Part shown: positions 38,976 to 47,480 of the stretch, piece after piece
How positions within the stretch are numbered: position 1 is the stretch's first letter
Layout: every line of letters starts with the position of its first letter
Assembly (NCBI RefSeq): GCF_002139915.1
Contig: NZ_CP018788.1
Location: 1,364,001 to 1,428,000, forward strand
Length of the DNA stretch: 64,000 nucleotides
Reading direction: 5' to 3'
Origin: Campylobacter devanensis
Lineage (GTDB): Bacteria; Campylobacterota; Campylobacteria; Campylobacterales; Campylobacteraceae
Notes under the pieces: generated by a model
Databases searched by the model: none
Seen by the model: the letters and a program-made list of their open reading frames with translations, nothing else
What the model was told of the DNA's origin: nothing
Position numbers and translations under genes: made by a program

Positions 38976-39004
38976 TTGACAAATAGCTAATTATTAGCTA
39001 TAAT
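38976..39004 (+). promoter_or_regulatory. Consensus promoter of tRNA-Asn
   Basis: TTGACA (38976-38981), 17-base spacer, TATAAT (38999-39004), 21 bases before the tRNA. It is a perfect sigma-70 promoter, the same design as at the tRNA-Gln unit. Confidence 0.8.
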
Positions 39005-39025
39005 TCCAACTCATTTATACGATAT

Positions 39026-39100
39026 TCCGGATTAGCTCAGCGGTAGAGTAGTCGGCTGTTAACCGATTGGTCGCTGGTTCGAATCCAGCATCCGGAGCCA
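39026..39100 (+). tRNA. tRNA-Asn (GTT)
   Basis: 75 bases with encoded CCA. The acceptor stem TCCGGAT pairs with ATCCGGA, and the anticodon GTT is at 39058-39060. The last 17 bases of the gene are repeated at 43369-43385 and serve as the attachment site of the element that follows. Confidence 0.97.
39084..39100 (+). repeat. attL: tRNA-Asn 3' end
   Basis: Left copy of the 17-bp attachment repeat; it is also the functional 3' end of tRNA-Asn including CCA. Confidence 0.9.
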
Positions 39101-39220
39101 AGACCCTTTTTTACCACTTTTCTTAAACTCTTAAAAATCCTAAAAAACCCCAAAAATACGGGCTCTCAAGTAATTTAAGCTTTATTTTGTTATTATTCTT
39201 TTTCAATTGTTTTCAATCTA

Positions 39221-39249
39221 AAGTATATACAAAAGTATACACACGCAAA
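39221..39249 (+). repeat. 29-bp arm-type repeat, left copy
   Basis: Identical to 43283-43311. It contains two tandem GTATAYAC units (GTATATAC, then GTATACAC). It sits 26 bases before the integrase start, so integrase binding here could also repress its own promoter. Confidence 0.75.
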
Positions 39250-39274
39250 AACGAGCTTTAAGCAAGGAATATAA

Positions 39275-40470
39275 ATGAGTTTTACAACTGATAGCCAATT
39301 AAAATCTTTAACTCTTACAGATGATAAAAAAGAACAATATGTAAAAGATGGAAGTACCAAAAATCTTTTTATATTATTGCGAGAAACTAGCAAAACTTTT
39401 ATATTTAGGTATAAAATAGATGGAAGCAAGATTAAAAGCATCACTATAGGGCAATACCCATCTATATCACTAGCAGAAGCAAGACAAAAGGCTAACGAGT
39501 TTAAAGCCCTACTAGCTAAAGGGATAGACCCAAGGGACTACACAAACGAACACGAGCTAACCTTTCAAGATATAGCGGATAAATGGCTACAAGATAGAGC
39601 CAAACAAAAGCTAACCAATTATAAAGATATACAAGGGCGGTTAAATAATCATATATTACCAAAGATAGGCAATATCAAAATAAAAGATTTAAAGCGAGAT
39701 AAGCTAAATAAGTGCATTTTAGAAGTAAAGCTAAAAGGAGCTGGGAAAGATGGATACGAGACTAAACAAAGAATATTTATAATTTTAAGAGATATTTTAA
39801 AATATATCACTATCCAAGGAATTATCCAAGATTATACCAGCCCACTAGCTGGGCTAAATTTTAGCGATATTTGCAAAGATAAACACGAAGTAAGCAACCA
39901 TAGATTTATAAAAGACCCTACAAAGCTAAGAGAGTTTTTAACCGCTATTGATAGCTATAAAGGCAATAAATACAGCTAGGAGCCTACACAGCTTTAAGAA
40001 GCGGAACTATAAGAGCACTCAAGTGGGATTATATAGATTTTAAGCAAAATATTATCAATATCCCAGCCGAGTTAATGAAAATGAAAAAGCCCTTTATACT
40101 GCCTATCAGCTCACAAGCAAAGGCAATTTTAAAAGAGCTAGAGACCTACCGGCTAGGCCAATATCTATTTAGCATAAATTCAAAAATAATGAGCGAAAAC
40201 ACGCTAAACAAAGCTATAAAAATCCTAGGATTTGGAGATGAAGCCACTTTTCACGGATTTAGGGGGCTATTCTCCACCATTTGCCACGAAAACACGCAAG
40301 AACACGGGCTAACAAGTGAAGTAATAGAGCTATGCTTAGCCCATACGGATAATAACAAGGTTAGAAGCACTTACAATAAATCCGAAAGACTACAAGAGAA
40401 AGCCCAGCTAATGGAGTGGTATGGATATTATCTTAATAATTTAAAAAAAGAGCAACTATTGACAAGCTAA
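39275..40470 (+). pseudogene. int: P4-type tyrosine integrase with one frameshift
   Basis: The first part (39275-39979) has the DUF4102-like arm-binding domain (FIFRYKIDGSKIKSITIGQ, LAEARQKANEFKALL) and the core-binding domain. The second part, read from about 39976 in the next frame, continues directly with LGAYTALRSGTIRALKWDY (catalytic Arg), then FHGFRGLFST (HxxR) and STYNKS (active-site Tyr). The switch lies at 39974-39976, where the first frame hits TAG. All catalytic residues survive across the two pieces, so a single small indel is the only visible lesion. Confidence 0.85.
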
Positions 40471-40622
40471 AAAAAATATTATAGAATTAGAATTGTAATT
40501 AAAGAGTTATAGCCAAGAGATAGGAATAAATCTAGGTTTAAGGTTTGTAATCTTATAATTACATTATAATTAAAGGGAAATATCCCACGATAATTAAATT
40601 TTTTAATGTTATGTTAAGATTT

Positions 40623-40692
40623 GGTTATAATTCCAATCAATACCTTAAACCGAACTTCTCCAAAAGTTTTTTTAATTGGTGGAATTATAACC
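40623..40692. repeat. Inverted repeat upstream of the AlpA-like gene
   Basis: GGTTATAATTCCA (40623-40635) and TGGAATTATAACC (40680-40692) are perfect 13-bp arms. Between them a smaller AACTT/AAGTT hairpin is possible. This is the most structured part of the 350-bp gap between integrase and the next gene; the rest is AT-rich with nothing else I can name. It could be an operator or a terminator/origin structure. Confidence 0.6.
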
Positions 40693-40821
40693 TAATGGAG
40701 CTTAAACCCTGCTTAGACAATTGTTAAGTTGATTAAGCCCTTATTCTCTTATACTAACACATTAAAATCATTAATTACGGCCGGATATTCTCCTTTAAAA
40801 ATCATATCTTAGGAGAACTAA

Positions 40822-41043
40822 ATGAGTAATTTGGATAAATTCCAAAATAATGGCGGTATCGTTTTATTAGATACTAAGCAATTAAAAACCCTACTACATA
40901 TCAAAGGGGACGCTACATTATGGCGTTATTTAAAAGATGGGATAATACCTCAACCAAGATTAATAGTAAGCAGGAGCAAACGCTTATGGGCTTTGGATGA
41001 GGTTTTATCTTATCTAAGCAAAAATAAAGGGGGTGAGATATGA
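40822..41043 (+). CDS. AlpA-like helix-turn-helix regulator
   Basis: 73 aa. The layout LLDTKQLKTLLHIKGDATLWRY followed by GIIPQPRLIVSRSKRLW and DEVLSYL is that of MerR-fold AlpA/excisionase proteins encoded by P4-like elements. These control integrase genes or excision. RBS TAGGAG. Its stop overlaps the next start (ATGA). Confidence 0.75.
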   Translation: MSNLDKFQNNGGIVLLDTKQLKTLLHIKGDATLWRYLKDGIIPQPRLIVSRSKRLWALDEVLSYLSKNKGGEI

Positions 41044-41393
41044 ACCCCGCTAAAAAATTAATAGCTCCCAAATTAAGGGGAAGTGATAAAAGCGCTCAAA
41101 TGCTTTTAAAAGCCTTAATTGATGGCAAAAAAATCACTAATCACGAGATTAGTAAATACGCTACCAATAGCGTTAAAGATATTTTGGGCGATTTAAAGCG
41201 AGATTATGGCTTAAATTTACTTGATGAGTGGGTAAGAGACCCTAAAACGGATATCAGATATAAGAAATATTATATCAATAAATCCGGTATAGCATACGCT
41301 AGATTATTGCTTAGCTATTTTACTACAAAGAATAGAGCAATCCTTGCTAAACTCAAGATAAGAGTAAAAGCAAAGGAGCCTAAAAATGTATGA
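41040..41393 (+). CDS. Hypothetical protein with winged-helix-like N-terminus
   Basis: 117 aa, basic. The segment SAQMLLKALIDGKKITNHEI followed by VKDILGDLKRDYGLNL reads like a winged-helix DNA-binding fold. It then has DEWVRDPKTDIRYKKYYI and a Lys-rich end. The family is not recognised. It overlaps the AlpA-like gene by 4 bases and the next small ORF by 8. Confidence 0.65.
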   Translation: MNPAKKLIAPKLRGSDKSAQMLLKALIDGKKITNHEISKYATNSVKDILGDLKRDYGLNLLDEWVRDPKTDIRYKKYYINKSGIAYARLLLSYFTTKNRAILAKLKIRVKAKEPKNV

Positions 41394-41481
41394 AAGAATG
41401 GGGGAAATCATCATTTACTCCCTAATATCCTTTTTATGCTCTATTTGTGCCGGATGCTGGTATTTAATCCGCCATTTATAA
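41386..41481 (+). CDS. 31-aa single-TM peptide
   Basis: Short ORF overlapping the end of the previous gene, with AAAGGAG about 8 bases before its ATG. It reads MYERMGEIIIYSLISF, then a hydrophobic stretch with three Cys and a short basic end (WYLIRHL). Coupled position and RBS argue for translation. Function unknown. Confidence 0.5.
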   Translation: MYERMGEIIIYSLISFLCSICAGCWYLIRHL

Positions 41482-41595
41482 ACTAATATAGCCCGATTTA
41501 AAGCAATATCCCAGCCCGATTTTAGACCTAAGGAGATATCCTAATATCTCTTTAGGTGTGAAATCCTTTTGTAAATCACATATAAAAGGATTTAA

Positions 41596-42357
41596 ATGGC
41601 GTTTAGCCTTATAGAAGCGATTTATCAAAGCATAGGCGAGACAGAAGCACAAAAAGCCCTAAGCAATATAAACGCATTTAACCAGCCTAGCTCTCTTAAT
41701 TGTGATAGCTTAAGATTTATAGCTACCAAAAGTTTTTATAGCAAATTTACCAAATGGTTAGCAAAATTAAATATACAAATGCACGAAACGCAAATTAACG
41801 ATAAAAAGTTTAATCTATTTGACCTTTTGACTCCACAAGCTCCAAAAATAGCTTTTGAAAGCAAAATAACCAACAAGATAACACTAACCACCTATTACTC
41901 TAGCATTAGCTTTAAAAAGGCAAGACAAGCCAAAAGAACATTAAATAATTTTATTATTATAGAGCTCCACGGATTAGCACAATACAACCCACAATCAAAA
42001 ATCCCAATAAAGCTAACCAACCCCATCATAAGAATTTTAAAATATATATTCAAATATTGCGATAATCTAAAGGAGCGTAAAACGCTAAATTTAGTTAGCT
42101 TTGATATAGCATTAGATTATCACGATAACGAGCCAATAACAAAAGAATACGCTATCAATAAAGCCACATATTTAGACCAAATCCACGCCAAATTCTTTAA
42201 TTACCAAGGCACACTATATATACAAGAGAGCAAAGCCCCAACCGCTAAAAATATCAATAGCAACTTACAAAAAATTATAATTTATAGCAAAACAACAAAA
42301 AACGCCCTACCCTATCCGCTCAACCGCTTTGAACTAAGATTTTTAATAAATGACTAA
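41596..42357 (+). CDS. Replication-initiation/relaxase-like protein (Rep_trans/NicK-like)
   Basis: 253 aa. The C-terminal half carries a pattern typical of rolling-circle initiators of the phage/plasmid replication factor family: LVSFDIALDYH, YQGTLYIQ with a candidate catalytic Tyr, KIIIYSKTTKN and RFELRF. In such proteins a Tyr nicks the origin and stays bound to DNA; ICEBs1 NicK is a known integrative-element member. The chain stops soon after RFELRFLIND, earlier than usual, so it may be truncated. RBS AAAAGGA. Assignment is from motif order only. Confidence 0.55.
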   Translation: MAFSLIEAIYQSIGETEAQKALSNINAFNQPSSLNCDSLRFIATKSFYSKFTKWLAKLNIQMHETQINDKKFNLFDLLTPQAPKIAFESKITNKITLTTYYSSISFKKARQAKRTLNNFIIIELHGLAQYNPQSKIPIKLTNPIIRILKYIFKYCDNLKERKTLNLVSFDIALDYHDNEPITKEYAINKATYLDQIHAKFFNYQGTLYIQESKAPTAKNINSNLQKIIIYSKTTKNALPYPLNRFELRFLIND

Positions 42358-43282
42358 AGATAAGTGACTAAAACCAATAGTAGCCAGTAAAGCTATAGAA
42401 CCTAATTCACCCAGCTTTAAAGGGTTTAGCAAAATACCACGCCCTTTAAACTCCAAACCCTAAACGCCAATTTAAGTGATAATTGTTACCAAAATCCCAC
42501 CTATGCCAATCATTAATTATTCTTAAATAAAAAATTAATTAATCATCAATATTTTTTTAATAGTGTGAAAGGAATTGAAATGAGTGTCCGCACCATTTCG
42601 GGGTTTTTGTAACTTTACAAAATGGGCTTAAAGCACTATACGCACGAGCGGGGGCGGTATTTGGCTTTTTAGCTCTCTAATGGAGATAAGAATAAATTAT
42701 AAATTCTCTACCAATTTTATTTACTTTTCTATCCCCATAAATAGAGAGTTTAGAGAATATAGGCTATATAATCGGGGCTTTTTTGTTGCCTAAACAACAT
42801 TACAAACCACACTACAACCCACCTTAATATCTATAAAATCTTATAATTATTTAGCTTATACTTATATTAAAGCAACACTATACTAAATTAGCAATCATAT
42901 CTAAATCCTATATGGGCTAAGTCAGAATTACCCCATAGTCTAACCAGCTAATTTACTATTTAAGCATTTTTAGATATAATATCGCTATTCAAATTAGCTT
43001 TTAATATCAAAGCTATTTTTAACCATAGGGATAAAGCTACCTAGACAAAGCCTAGAGAGCTTATTAAAGCGTGTAAATCAGATTTACACCCTTTACAAAG
43101 TCAAAGCTCCCTAATTTTAACTTAGATAGCTTATTTAATGGGTATGAGTTCAATTCACACCCTTTACAAAGTCAAAGCTCTCCACGCATAAAGTGGATAG
43201 CCAAAATACAAGCTAATACAATCTAATCTAATCAGCCAAAAAAGATAAAATCTAAAGCAAAATAAAAGGGGTGATTTTATCA
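42358..43282. other. Repeat-rich non-coding part of the element
   Basis: No long ORF. It contains a 10-codon ORF at 42580-42612 (MSVRTISGFL) with an AAAGGAA RBS. Its stop lies inside a perfect hairpin, TTTTGTAA/TTACAAAA at 42605-42622. An imperfect CTCTCTA.../...TAGAGAG stem spans about 42672-42750. Two copies of a roughly 70-bp unit lie at 43050-43190. This could hold an origin, control RNAs or transfer sites. Confidence 0.45.
43071..43180 (+). repeat. Two tandem hairpin-plus-repeat units
   Basis: A perfect 9-bp-arm palindrome GTGTAAATCAGATTTACAC (43071-43089) leads into a 24-bp sequence (43086-43109, containing CCTTTACAAAGTCAAAGC). 71 bases later an imperfect hairpin with different sequence (43140-43162) leads into the identical 24 bases (43157-43180). 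Preserved structure with changed sequence suggests the hairpin matters. Confidence 0.7.
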
Positions 43283-43311
43283 AAGTATATACAAAAGTAT
43301 ACACACGCAAA
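43283..43311 (+). repeat. 29-bp arm-type repeat, right copy
   Basis: Exact copy of 39221-39249, 57 bases before attR. Same orientation as the left copy. Probable integrase arm-binding site. Confidence 0.75.
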
Positions 43312-43368
43312 CCTTAAGACCTTTAGCAAATAGCGGTATAATAGATATTAGAGCCCTTTTCTAATTGC

Positions 43369-43385
43369 TCCAGCATCCGGAGCCA
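43369..43385 (+). repeat. attR
   Basis: Right copy of the 17-bp attachment repeat. The sequence to its left is unrelated to the tRNA, which shows this is the element end. Confidence 0.9.
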
Positions 43386-43793
43386 CTTATCTCTTGAATA
43401 TCCATATATTAATCAATTATCAGTTTTAATAAATATCAATTAACTAATATATAGCTTTAATTAATTCTATACAATGACTAAACAAGATACACTTTGCTAT
43501 TTGATAATATTAATTTTTTAGAGTTTATAAATTTTATCTAGATAGGATTTATAAACTCCTTTTAGCAATAAGCTATGCTTCATTTGGCTAAAGTATTTAA
43601 TTTAGATTTTGTATGCAATATTTTCTTTAGCTTTTCGTTCAATACAAAACACTATTCTTCTGTTGTACTCATATTCTTGGAATTTATCATATCTATAGTT
43701 TTAATATTTTATGCTCTTTAATTATTAATTGGCTCACTATTTTAATTAAGCTAATATACTAATGATTTATAAATCTAAAAATCAAAGTATATA
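43386..43793. other. Gene-poor stretch after the element
   Basis: AT-rich, no intact gene. A hairpin GAGTTTATAAAT/ATTTATAAACTC spans 43521-43558 and is terminator-like. On the minus strand around 43600-43700 a fragment reads YRYDKFQEYEYNRR and IERKAKENIAYKI before a stop, perhaps the remains of a gene. Nothing else is recognisable. Confidence 0.4.
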
Positions 43794-44051
43794 TCAATAA
43801 CAAAAATTCTCACCAGATGAATAACATTCATAGCTATCTATTGCCTCTTGAATCTTATTACGAGATTCACTTACTACACACTTTGTATATCTCTCTAAAT
43901 CTTTAATATAATCTTCTACATCATCTCTACAGGAATTTTTAAATGTTTTAAAAGATGTCGATGAACCAATACATATAGGTTTCATTGGCTCTCTACAATA
44001 ACTATATAAAGTAGATACTAAAACTAAAGAAACAAAAATATATCTAAACAT
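43794..44051 (-). CDS. Small exported Cys-rich protein
   Basis: 85 aa from the ATG at 44051, chosen because GGAG precedes it by 6 bases; the ORF is open seven codons further. A signal peptide (MFRYIFVSLVLVSTLYS) is followed by a mature part with six Cys (YCREPMKPICIG, SCRDD, KCVV, YECY, FCY) and helical heptad-like segments. The Cys content suggests a disulfide-bonded periplasmic protein. Family not recognised. Confidence 0.6.
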   Translation of the reverse strand: MFRYIFVSLVLVSTLYSYCREPMKPICIGSSTSFKTFKNSCRDDVEDYIKDLERYTKCVVSESRNKIQEAIDSYECYSSGENFCY

Positions 44052-44303
44052 ATTACGCTCCAAAATAAACATATAATAAAATAAAAAATAGATTCTACAA
44101 TAAAAGAACTTATATAGAAATTACCTCTTAGGCTAAATCAAAAGTTAAAGAATAAGCTAAACATAAGAGTTCTTAATATTTTACATAGTTATAAACTATG
44201 TAATAATCTTTTGCATTGTTTTAATTAGCACAGTTTACTTTATTAATATTATTTTTTTTAACTAATCTAATCGTTTTATTGCTTATATTTACTTAATTTT
44301 TAT

Positions 44304-46013
44304 CTATTTTATATCCTTAGCAAATGTGATAATAAACTCACTTCCTATATCTTTTTGGCTTTTTAGCTTTACTTTGGCGTGGTGCATATTTAAAACTGAT
44401 TTAACTATTGATAGTCCTAATCCTGTGCCACCTACTTTTTTGCTATAACTTTTATCCACGAAATAAAATCTCTCAAATATCCGCTCTTGTGAGCTTGGCT
44501 CAATTCCTATGCCACTATCTTTGATACTAAGTTCTACACAATCTTTTAAATTTTTTATCTTGATTTTGACATATCCGCCTGGGTGATTGTATTTAATAGC
44601 GTTATCGCATAGATTGAAAATAGCGTGTTCTAATAGCTCCTTTGAGCCGTGTATATAGGCCTCTTCAAGCTCAAATTTAAACTCAATATCATATTTTTTA
44701 GCTACGCTTTTTAAGTTAGAATAGACTTTTAAGAGTAGATTTTTAAGCTCTACTTTGGCAAATGGGATATTCTTAGTGCTAGATTCATCTAAAAATGATA
44801 ATTTCAAAATATCTTCTATTAGGTGTAATAATCTTTTAGATTCATTATAAATTGTATCTATAAAATGCGGGATATCATCACTTTTTACAAGATTATTTCT
44901 AATCATCTCGGCATTTCCCATTATAGAAGTTAGCGGAGTTTTAAGCTCGTGAGTTACATTAGCGCTAAATTCTTTGCTTAAATTTTGGTTTCGCTTAAAC
45001 TCTGTGATATCGCAAATAACGATAATTAGCCCTTTAAATTTGCCTTTTTGCGAAAAAATCGGCGAAAAGACAATCTCACACTCCACCAAAGTCTCTTGCA
45101 TAAACACTATCTGCTCTCTTATCTCGCAAGATATCTTGCCATCTTTGAAATCTCTTAAATTTTGTAATAAAAGCTTTAAAAATAAATCATTTTGAATTTG
45201 AGATATATTAGTATGTTTGGCTAAATTAGCAAAGTATTTTTGAGCGCTTGGATTGATGCTTAGTATCTCGCCGGAGCGATTGATGATGATAATGCCATCT
45301 TTCATACCTTTGGTTAGGGATTGTAGCTCTTGTCTTTTTTGTTTTAGATGCTTAAATTGGCTTTTGATAATTTTGTTTTGTTTTTTGAGAGTTTCTATCA
45401 AAACTCTAAGCTCTGGATATGGTAGATTGCTATCTAAATTTTTTAAATCAATGCCTTGAATCGGGCGTAAGATTATATGCGTAAGGTATTTAGCTAATAA
45501 AAATGAAAATATCAGCACCGCTATAATCTCAGCAATGATATAAGGGATAAAGCTCATAAATATCGCATATAGATAATCTTGTTCTTTTGAAATTCTTAAA
45601 ACAAATTCCCCTTTTTCATTAGAGATTTTAAGCCCATAATATAAATTTCGCTTTAAAAGCGTATTAGAATAGCGTATATTTGTGGATTCTCCATCTTCTA
45701 TCGCATCTTTAAACTCGGCTCTATTGCTGTGATTATCCAAATTTAGATTATTTACTAAATTATCATATATCACAACTCCATTTTGGTCAATTATACTAAT
45801 TCTATAAGTCTCATCTAGGTCTTTTAAGCTTTGTATAGAGCCATTTTGGATAGATGATAAAACCTCACTTTTAATGCTATAAGCATAATTTTTTAATCTA
45901 TCAAAAAGCTCATTTTTAAGCACAGATTCTATAGAAAATATCAAAAATATATTGATAAATAAAGCTAGTGCTAATGTAGAAAAAATAATGAAATAAAATA
46001 CCCTTTTTTGCAT
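44304..46013 (-). CDS. Phosphate-responsive sensor histidine kinase (PhoR/PhosS-like)
   Basis: 569 aa. Two TM segments (residues about 5-28 and 155-177) flank a periplasmic sensor region. A PAS domain follows (GIIIINRSGEILSINPSAQ). Then come the H-box NVTHELKTPLTSIMGNAEM, the N-box LCDNAIKYNHPGG, and G-boxes DSGIGIEPSSQERIFERFY and GGTGLGLSIV. It sits directly after its response regulator and the pst genes, so phosphate limitation is its likely signal. C. jejuni PhosS has the same role. Confidence 0.85.
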   Translation of the reverse strand: MQKRVFYFIIFSTLALALFINIFLIFSIESVLKNELFDRLKNYAYSIKSEVLSSIQNGSIQSLKDLDETYRISIIDQNGVVIYDNLVNNLNLDNHSNRAEFKDAIEDGESTNIRYSNTLLKRNLYYGLKISNEKGEFVLRISKEQDYLYAIFMSFIPYIIAEIIAVLIFSFLLAKYLTHIILRPIQGIDLKNLDSNLPYPELRVLIETLKKQNKIIKSQFKHLKQKRQELQSLTKGMKDGIIIINRSGEILSINPSAQKYFANLAKHTNISQIQNDLFLKLLLQNLRDFKDGKISCEIREQIVFMQETLVECEIVFSPIFSQKGKFKGLIIVICDITEFKRNQNLSKEFSANVTHELKTPLTSIMGNAEMIRNNLVKSDDIPHFIDTIYNESKRLLHLIEDILKLSFLDESSTKNIPFAKVELKNLLLKVYSNLKSVAKKYDIEFKFELEEAYIHGSKELLEHAIFNLCDNAIKYNHPGGYVKIKIKNLKDCVELSIKDSGIGIEPSSQERIFERFYFVDKSYSKKVGGTGLGLSIVKSVLNMHHAKVKLKSQKDIGSEFIITFAKDIK

Positions 46014-46014
46014 T

Positions 46015-46686
46015 CTACTCTCTTACTAACTTATAGCCAACTCCGTGAATTGTCCTAATCATATCTGACATATTGCCAAGCTTTTTTCTTAGAGTTTTAA
46101 TATGCATATCTATCGTTCTACTCTCTTTATCATAGCTATAGCCCCATATCATCTCTAAAAGCATATCACGGCTAAAAACTTGATTTGGATTTTGTAATAA
46201 AAATCCAAGTAATTCAAATTCTTTTAAGGTTAATTCCAAAGGCTTGCCATTAACTTTAACAATATGATTTTTATATGAAAACTCCAACCCATTAAAGCTT
46301 ATATCGCTATTTGGCTCTTCTTTGGCTTTGCGTCTAAAAATCACCCTAATACGAGCCAAAAGTTCCATCACTCCAAAAGGTTTTGCGATATAGTCATCAG
46401 CACCTAGATCAAGGCCTTTGACCTTATTTATCTCACTATCAAGAGCTGTAAGCATCAAAACGCAAATATCTTTATATTTAGCACTATTTTTAAGATCTTT
46501 TAAAATCTCAAATCCATCGCCATCGGGGAGCATAACATCCAAAACCAAAATTTGAGGAATTTCATCTTTTAAGGCTTTATAAAAATCCTTAGCTAGACTA
46601 AAGCCTTTTACTGGGATATTTTGGGATTTTAAAGCATAGCAAATAAGATCTAAAATCGCCCCTTCATCTTCTAAGACATAGATCAC
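46015..46686 (-). CDS. OmpR/PhoB-type response regulator (PhosR-like)
   Basis: 223 aa. Receiver domain with acidic pocket and phospho-acceptor Asp50 (ILVLDVMLPDGDG) and conserved Lys (DDYIAKPFG), followed by an OmpR-type winged helix (TLKEFELLGFLLQNPNQVFSR, RTIDMHIKTLRKKLG, IRTIHGVGYKL). Such regulators bind direct repeats about 11 bp apart; the four half sites before pstS and phoX are the obvious targets. It lies 35 bases after pstB and 1 base before the kinase gene. Confidence 0.88.
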   Translation of the reverse strand: MIYVLEDEGAILDLICYALKSQNIPVKGFSLAKDFYKALKDEIPQILVLDVMLPDGDGFEILKDLKNSAKYKDICVLMLTALDSEINKVKGLDLGADDYIAKPFGVMELLARIRVIFRRKAKEEPNSDISFNGLEFSYKNHIVKVNGKPLELTLKEFELLGFLLQNPNQVFSRDMLLEMIWGYSYDKESRTIDMHIKTLRKKLGNMSDMIRTIHGVGYKLVRE

Positions 46687-46721
46687 TTAAATTCCTTTAA
46701 ATTTGCCAAATTATAGCAAAC

Positions 46722-47480
46722 TTACCCAAATTTCCCCATAACATAATCTTGAGTTTTTTGGTTTTTTGGTTTATTAAATATCTTTTTTGTATCATCGTAT
46801 TCGATCACTTCGCCCATCAAGAAAAACGCCGTTTTATCCGAAATTCTGTGAGCTTGTTGCATATTGTGAGTTACTATTATGATTGTATAATCTTTTTTGA
46901 GTTTTAAGACTAACTCCTCTATTTTGGCCGTAGATATAGGATCAAGTGCGCTAGTTGGCTCATCCATTAAGATAACTTCTGGATCTACAGCTAAGGTTCT
47001 AGCGATACATAATCTTTGTTGCTGGCCGCCACTAAGCCCTAAAGCCGAGCTATATAATCTATCTTTTAAATCATCCCACAAAGCAGCGTCTTTTAAGCTC
47101 TTTTCTACTATGCTATCTAGGGTATCTTTGTCTTTTATGCCATGAGTCTTAGGGCCAAAAGTGATATTATCATATATACTCATAGCAAATGGATTTGGCT
47201 TTTGAAATACCATCCCTACACGCTTTCTAAGCAAATTTATATCATAATCTTTGCTATAAATATCCCTATCATGAAACAATATCTCCCCTTCAATCTTACA
47301 ACCTTCTACTAGATCATTCATACGATTAAGGGTTTTGATAAATGTAGATTTACCACAACCACTAGGGCCGATAAAGGCCGTAACTTCGCCTTTGGTAATC
47401 TCCATATTGATATTTTTTAATGCGTGAAATGCCCCATAATGTAAATTTAGTTTATTAATATCAAAGCACTTTTTCATCAA
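46722..47480 (-). CDS. pstB: Phosphate ABC transporter ATP-binding protein
   Basis: 252 aa ATPase energising phosphate import through PstC/PstA. Walker [20 protein letters not shown] is the PstB-specific form. The signature is [13 protein letters not shown] and Walker B is [13 protein letters not shown]. It overlaps pstA by 4 bases. Confidence 0.97.
   Translation of the reverse strand: MMKKCFDINKLNLHYGAFHALKNINMEITKGEVTAFIGPSGCGKSTFIKTLNRMNDLVEGCKIEGEILFHDRDIYSKDYDINLLRKRVGMVFQKPNPFAMSIYDNITFGPKTHGIKDKDTLDSIVEKSLKDAALWDDLKDRLYSSALGLSGGQQQRLCIARTLAVDPEVILMDEPTSALDPISTAKIEELVLKLKKDYTIIIVTHNMQQAHRISDKTAFFLMGEVIEYDDTKKIFNKPKNQKTQDYVMGKFG

Larger units (their letters stand above)
39084..43385 (+). 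mobile_element. 4.3-kb integrative element at tRNA-Asn
   Basis: Bounded by a 17-bp direct repeat of the tRNA 3' end (TCCAGCATCCGGAGCCA at 39084-39100 and 43369-43385). Inside are a frameshifted P4-type integrase next to the tRNA, an AlpA-like regulator, a second DNA-binding-like protein, a 31-aa membrane peptide, a replication-initiation/relaxase-like protein and about 1 kb of repeat-rich non-coding DNA. A 29-bp repeat lies just inside each end. No capsid, conjugation or cargo genes are present, so it resembles a minimal mobilizable element or satellite. The broken integrase suggests it is now fixed. Confidence 0.88.

Noticed and set aside
43050-43190. CRISPR array
   Set aside because: Only two repeat units, about 71 bp apart, each preceded by a hairpin; no further repeats or regular spacers.
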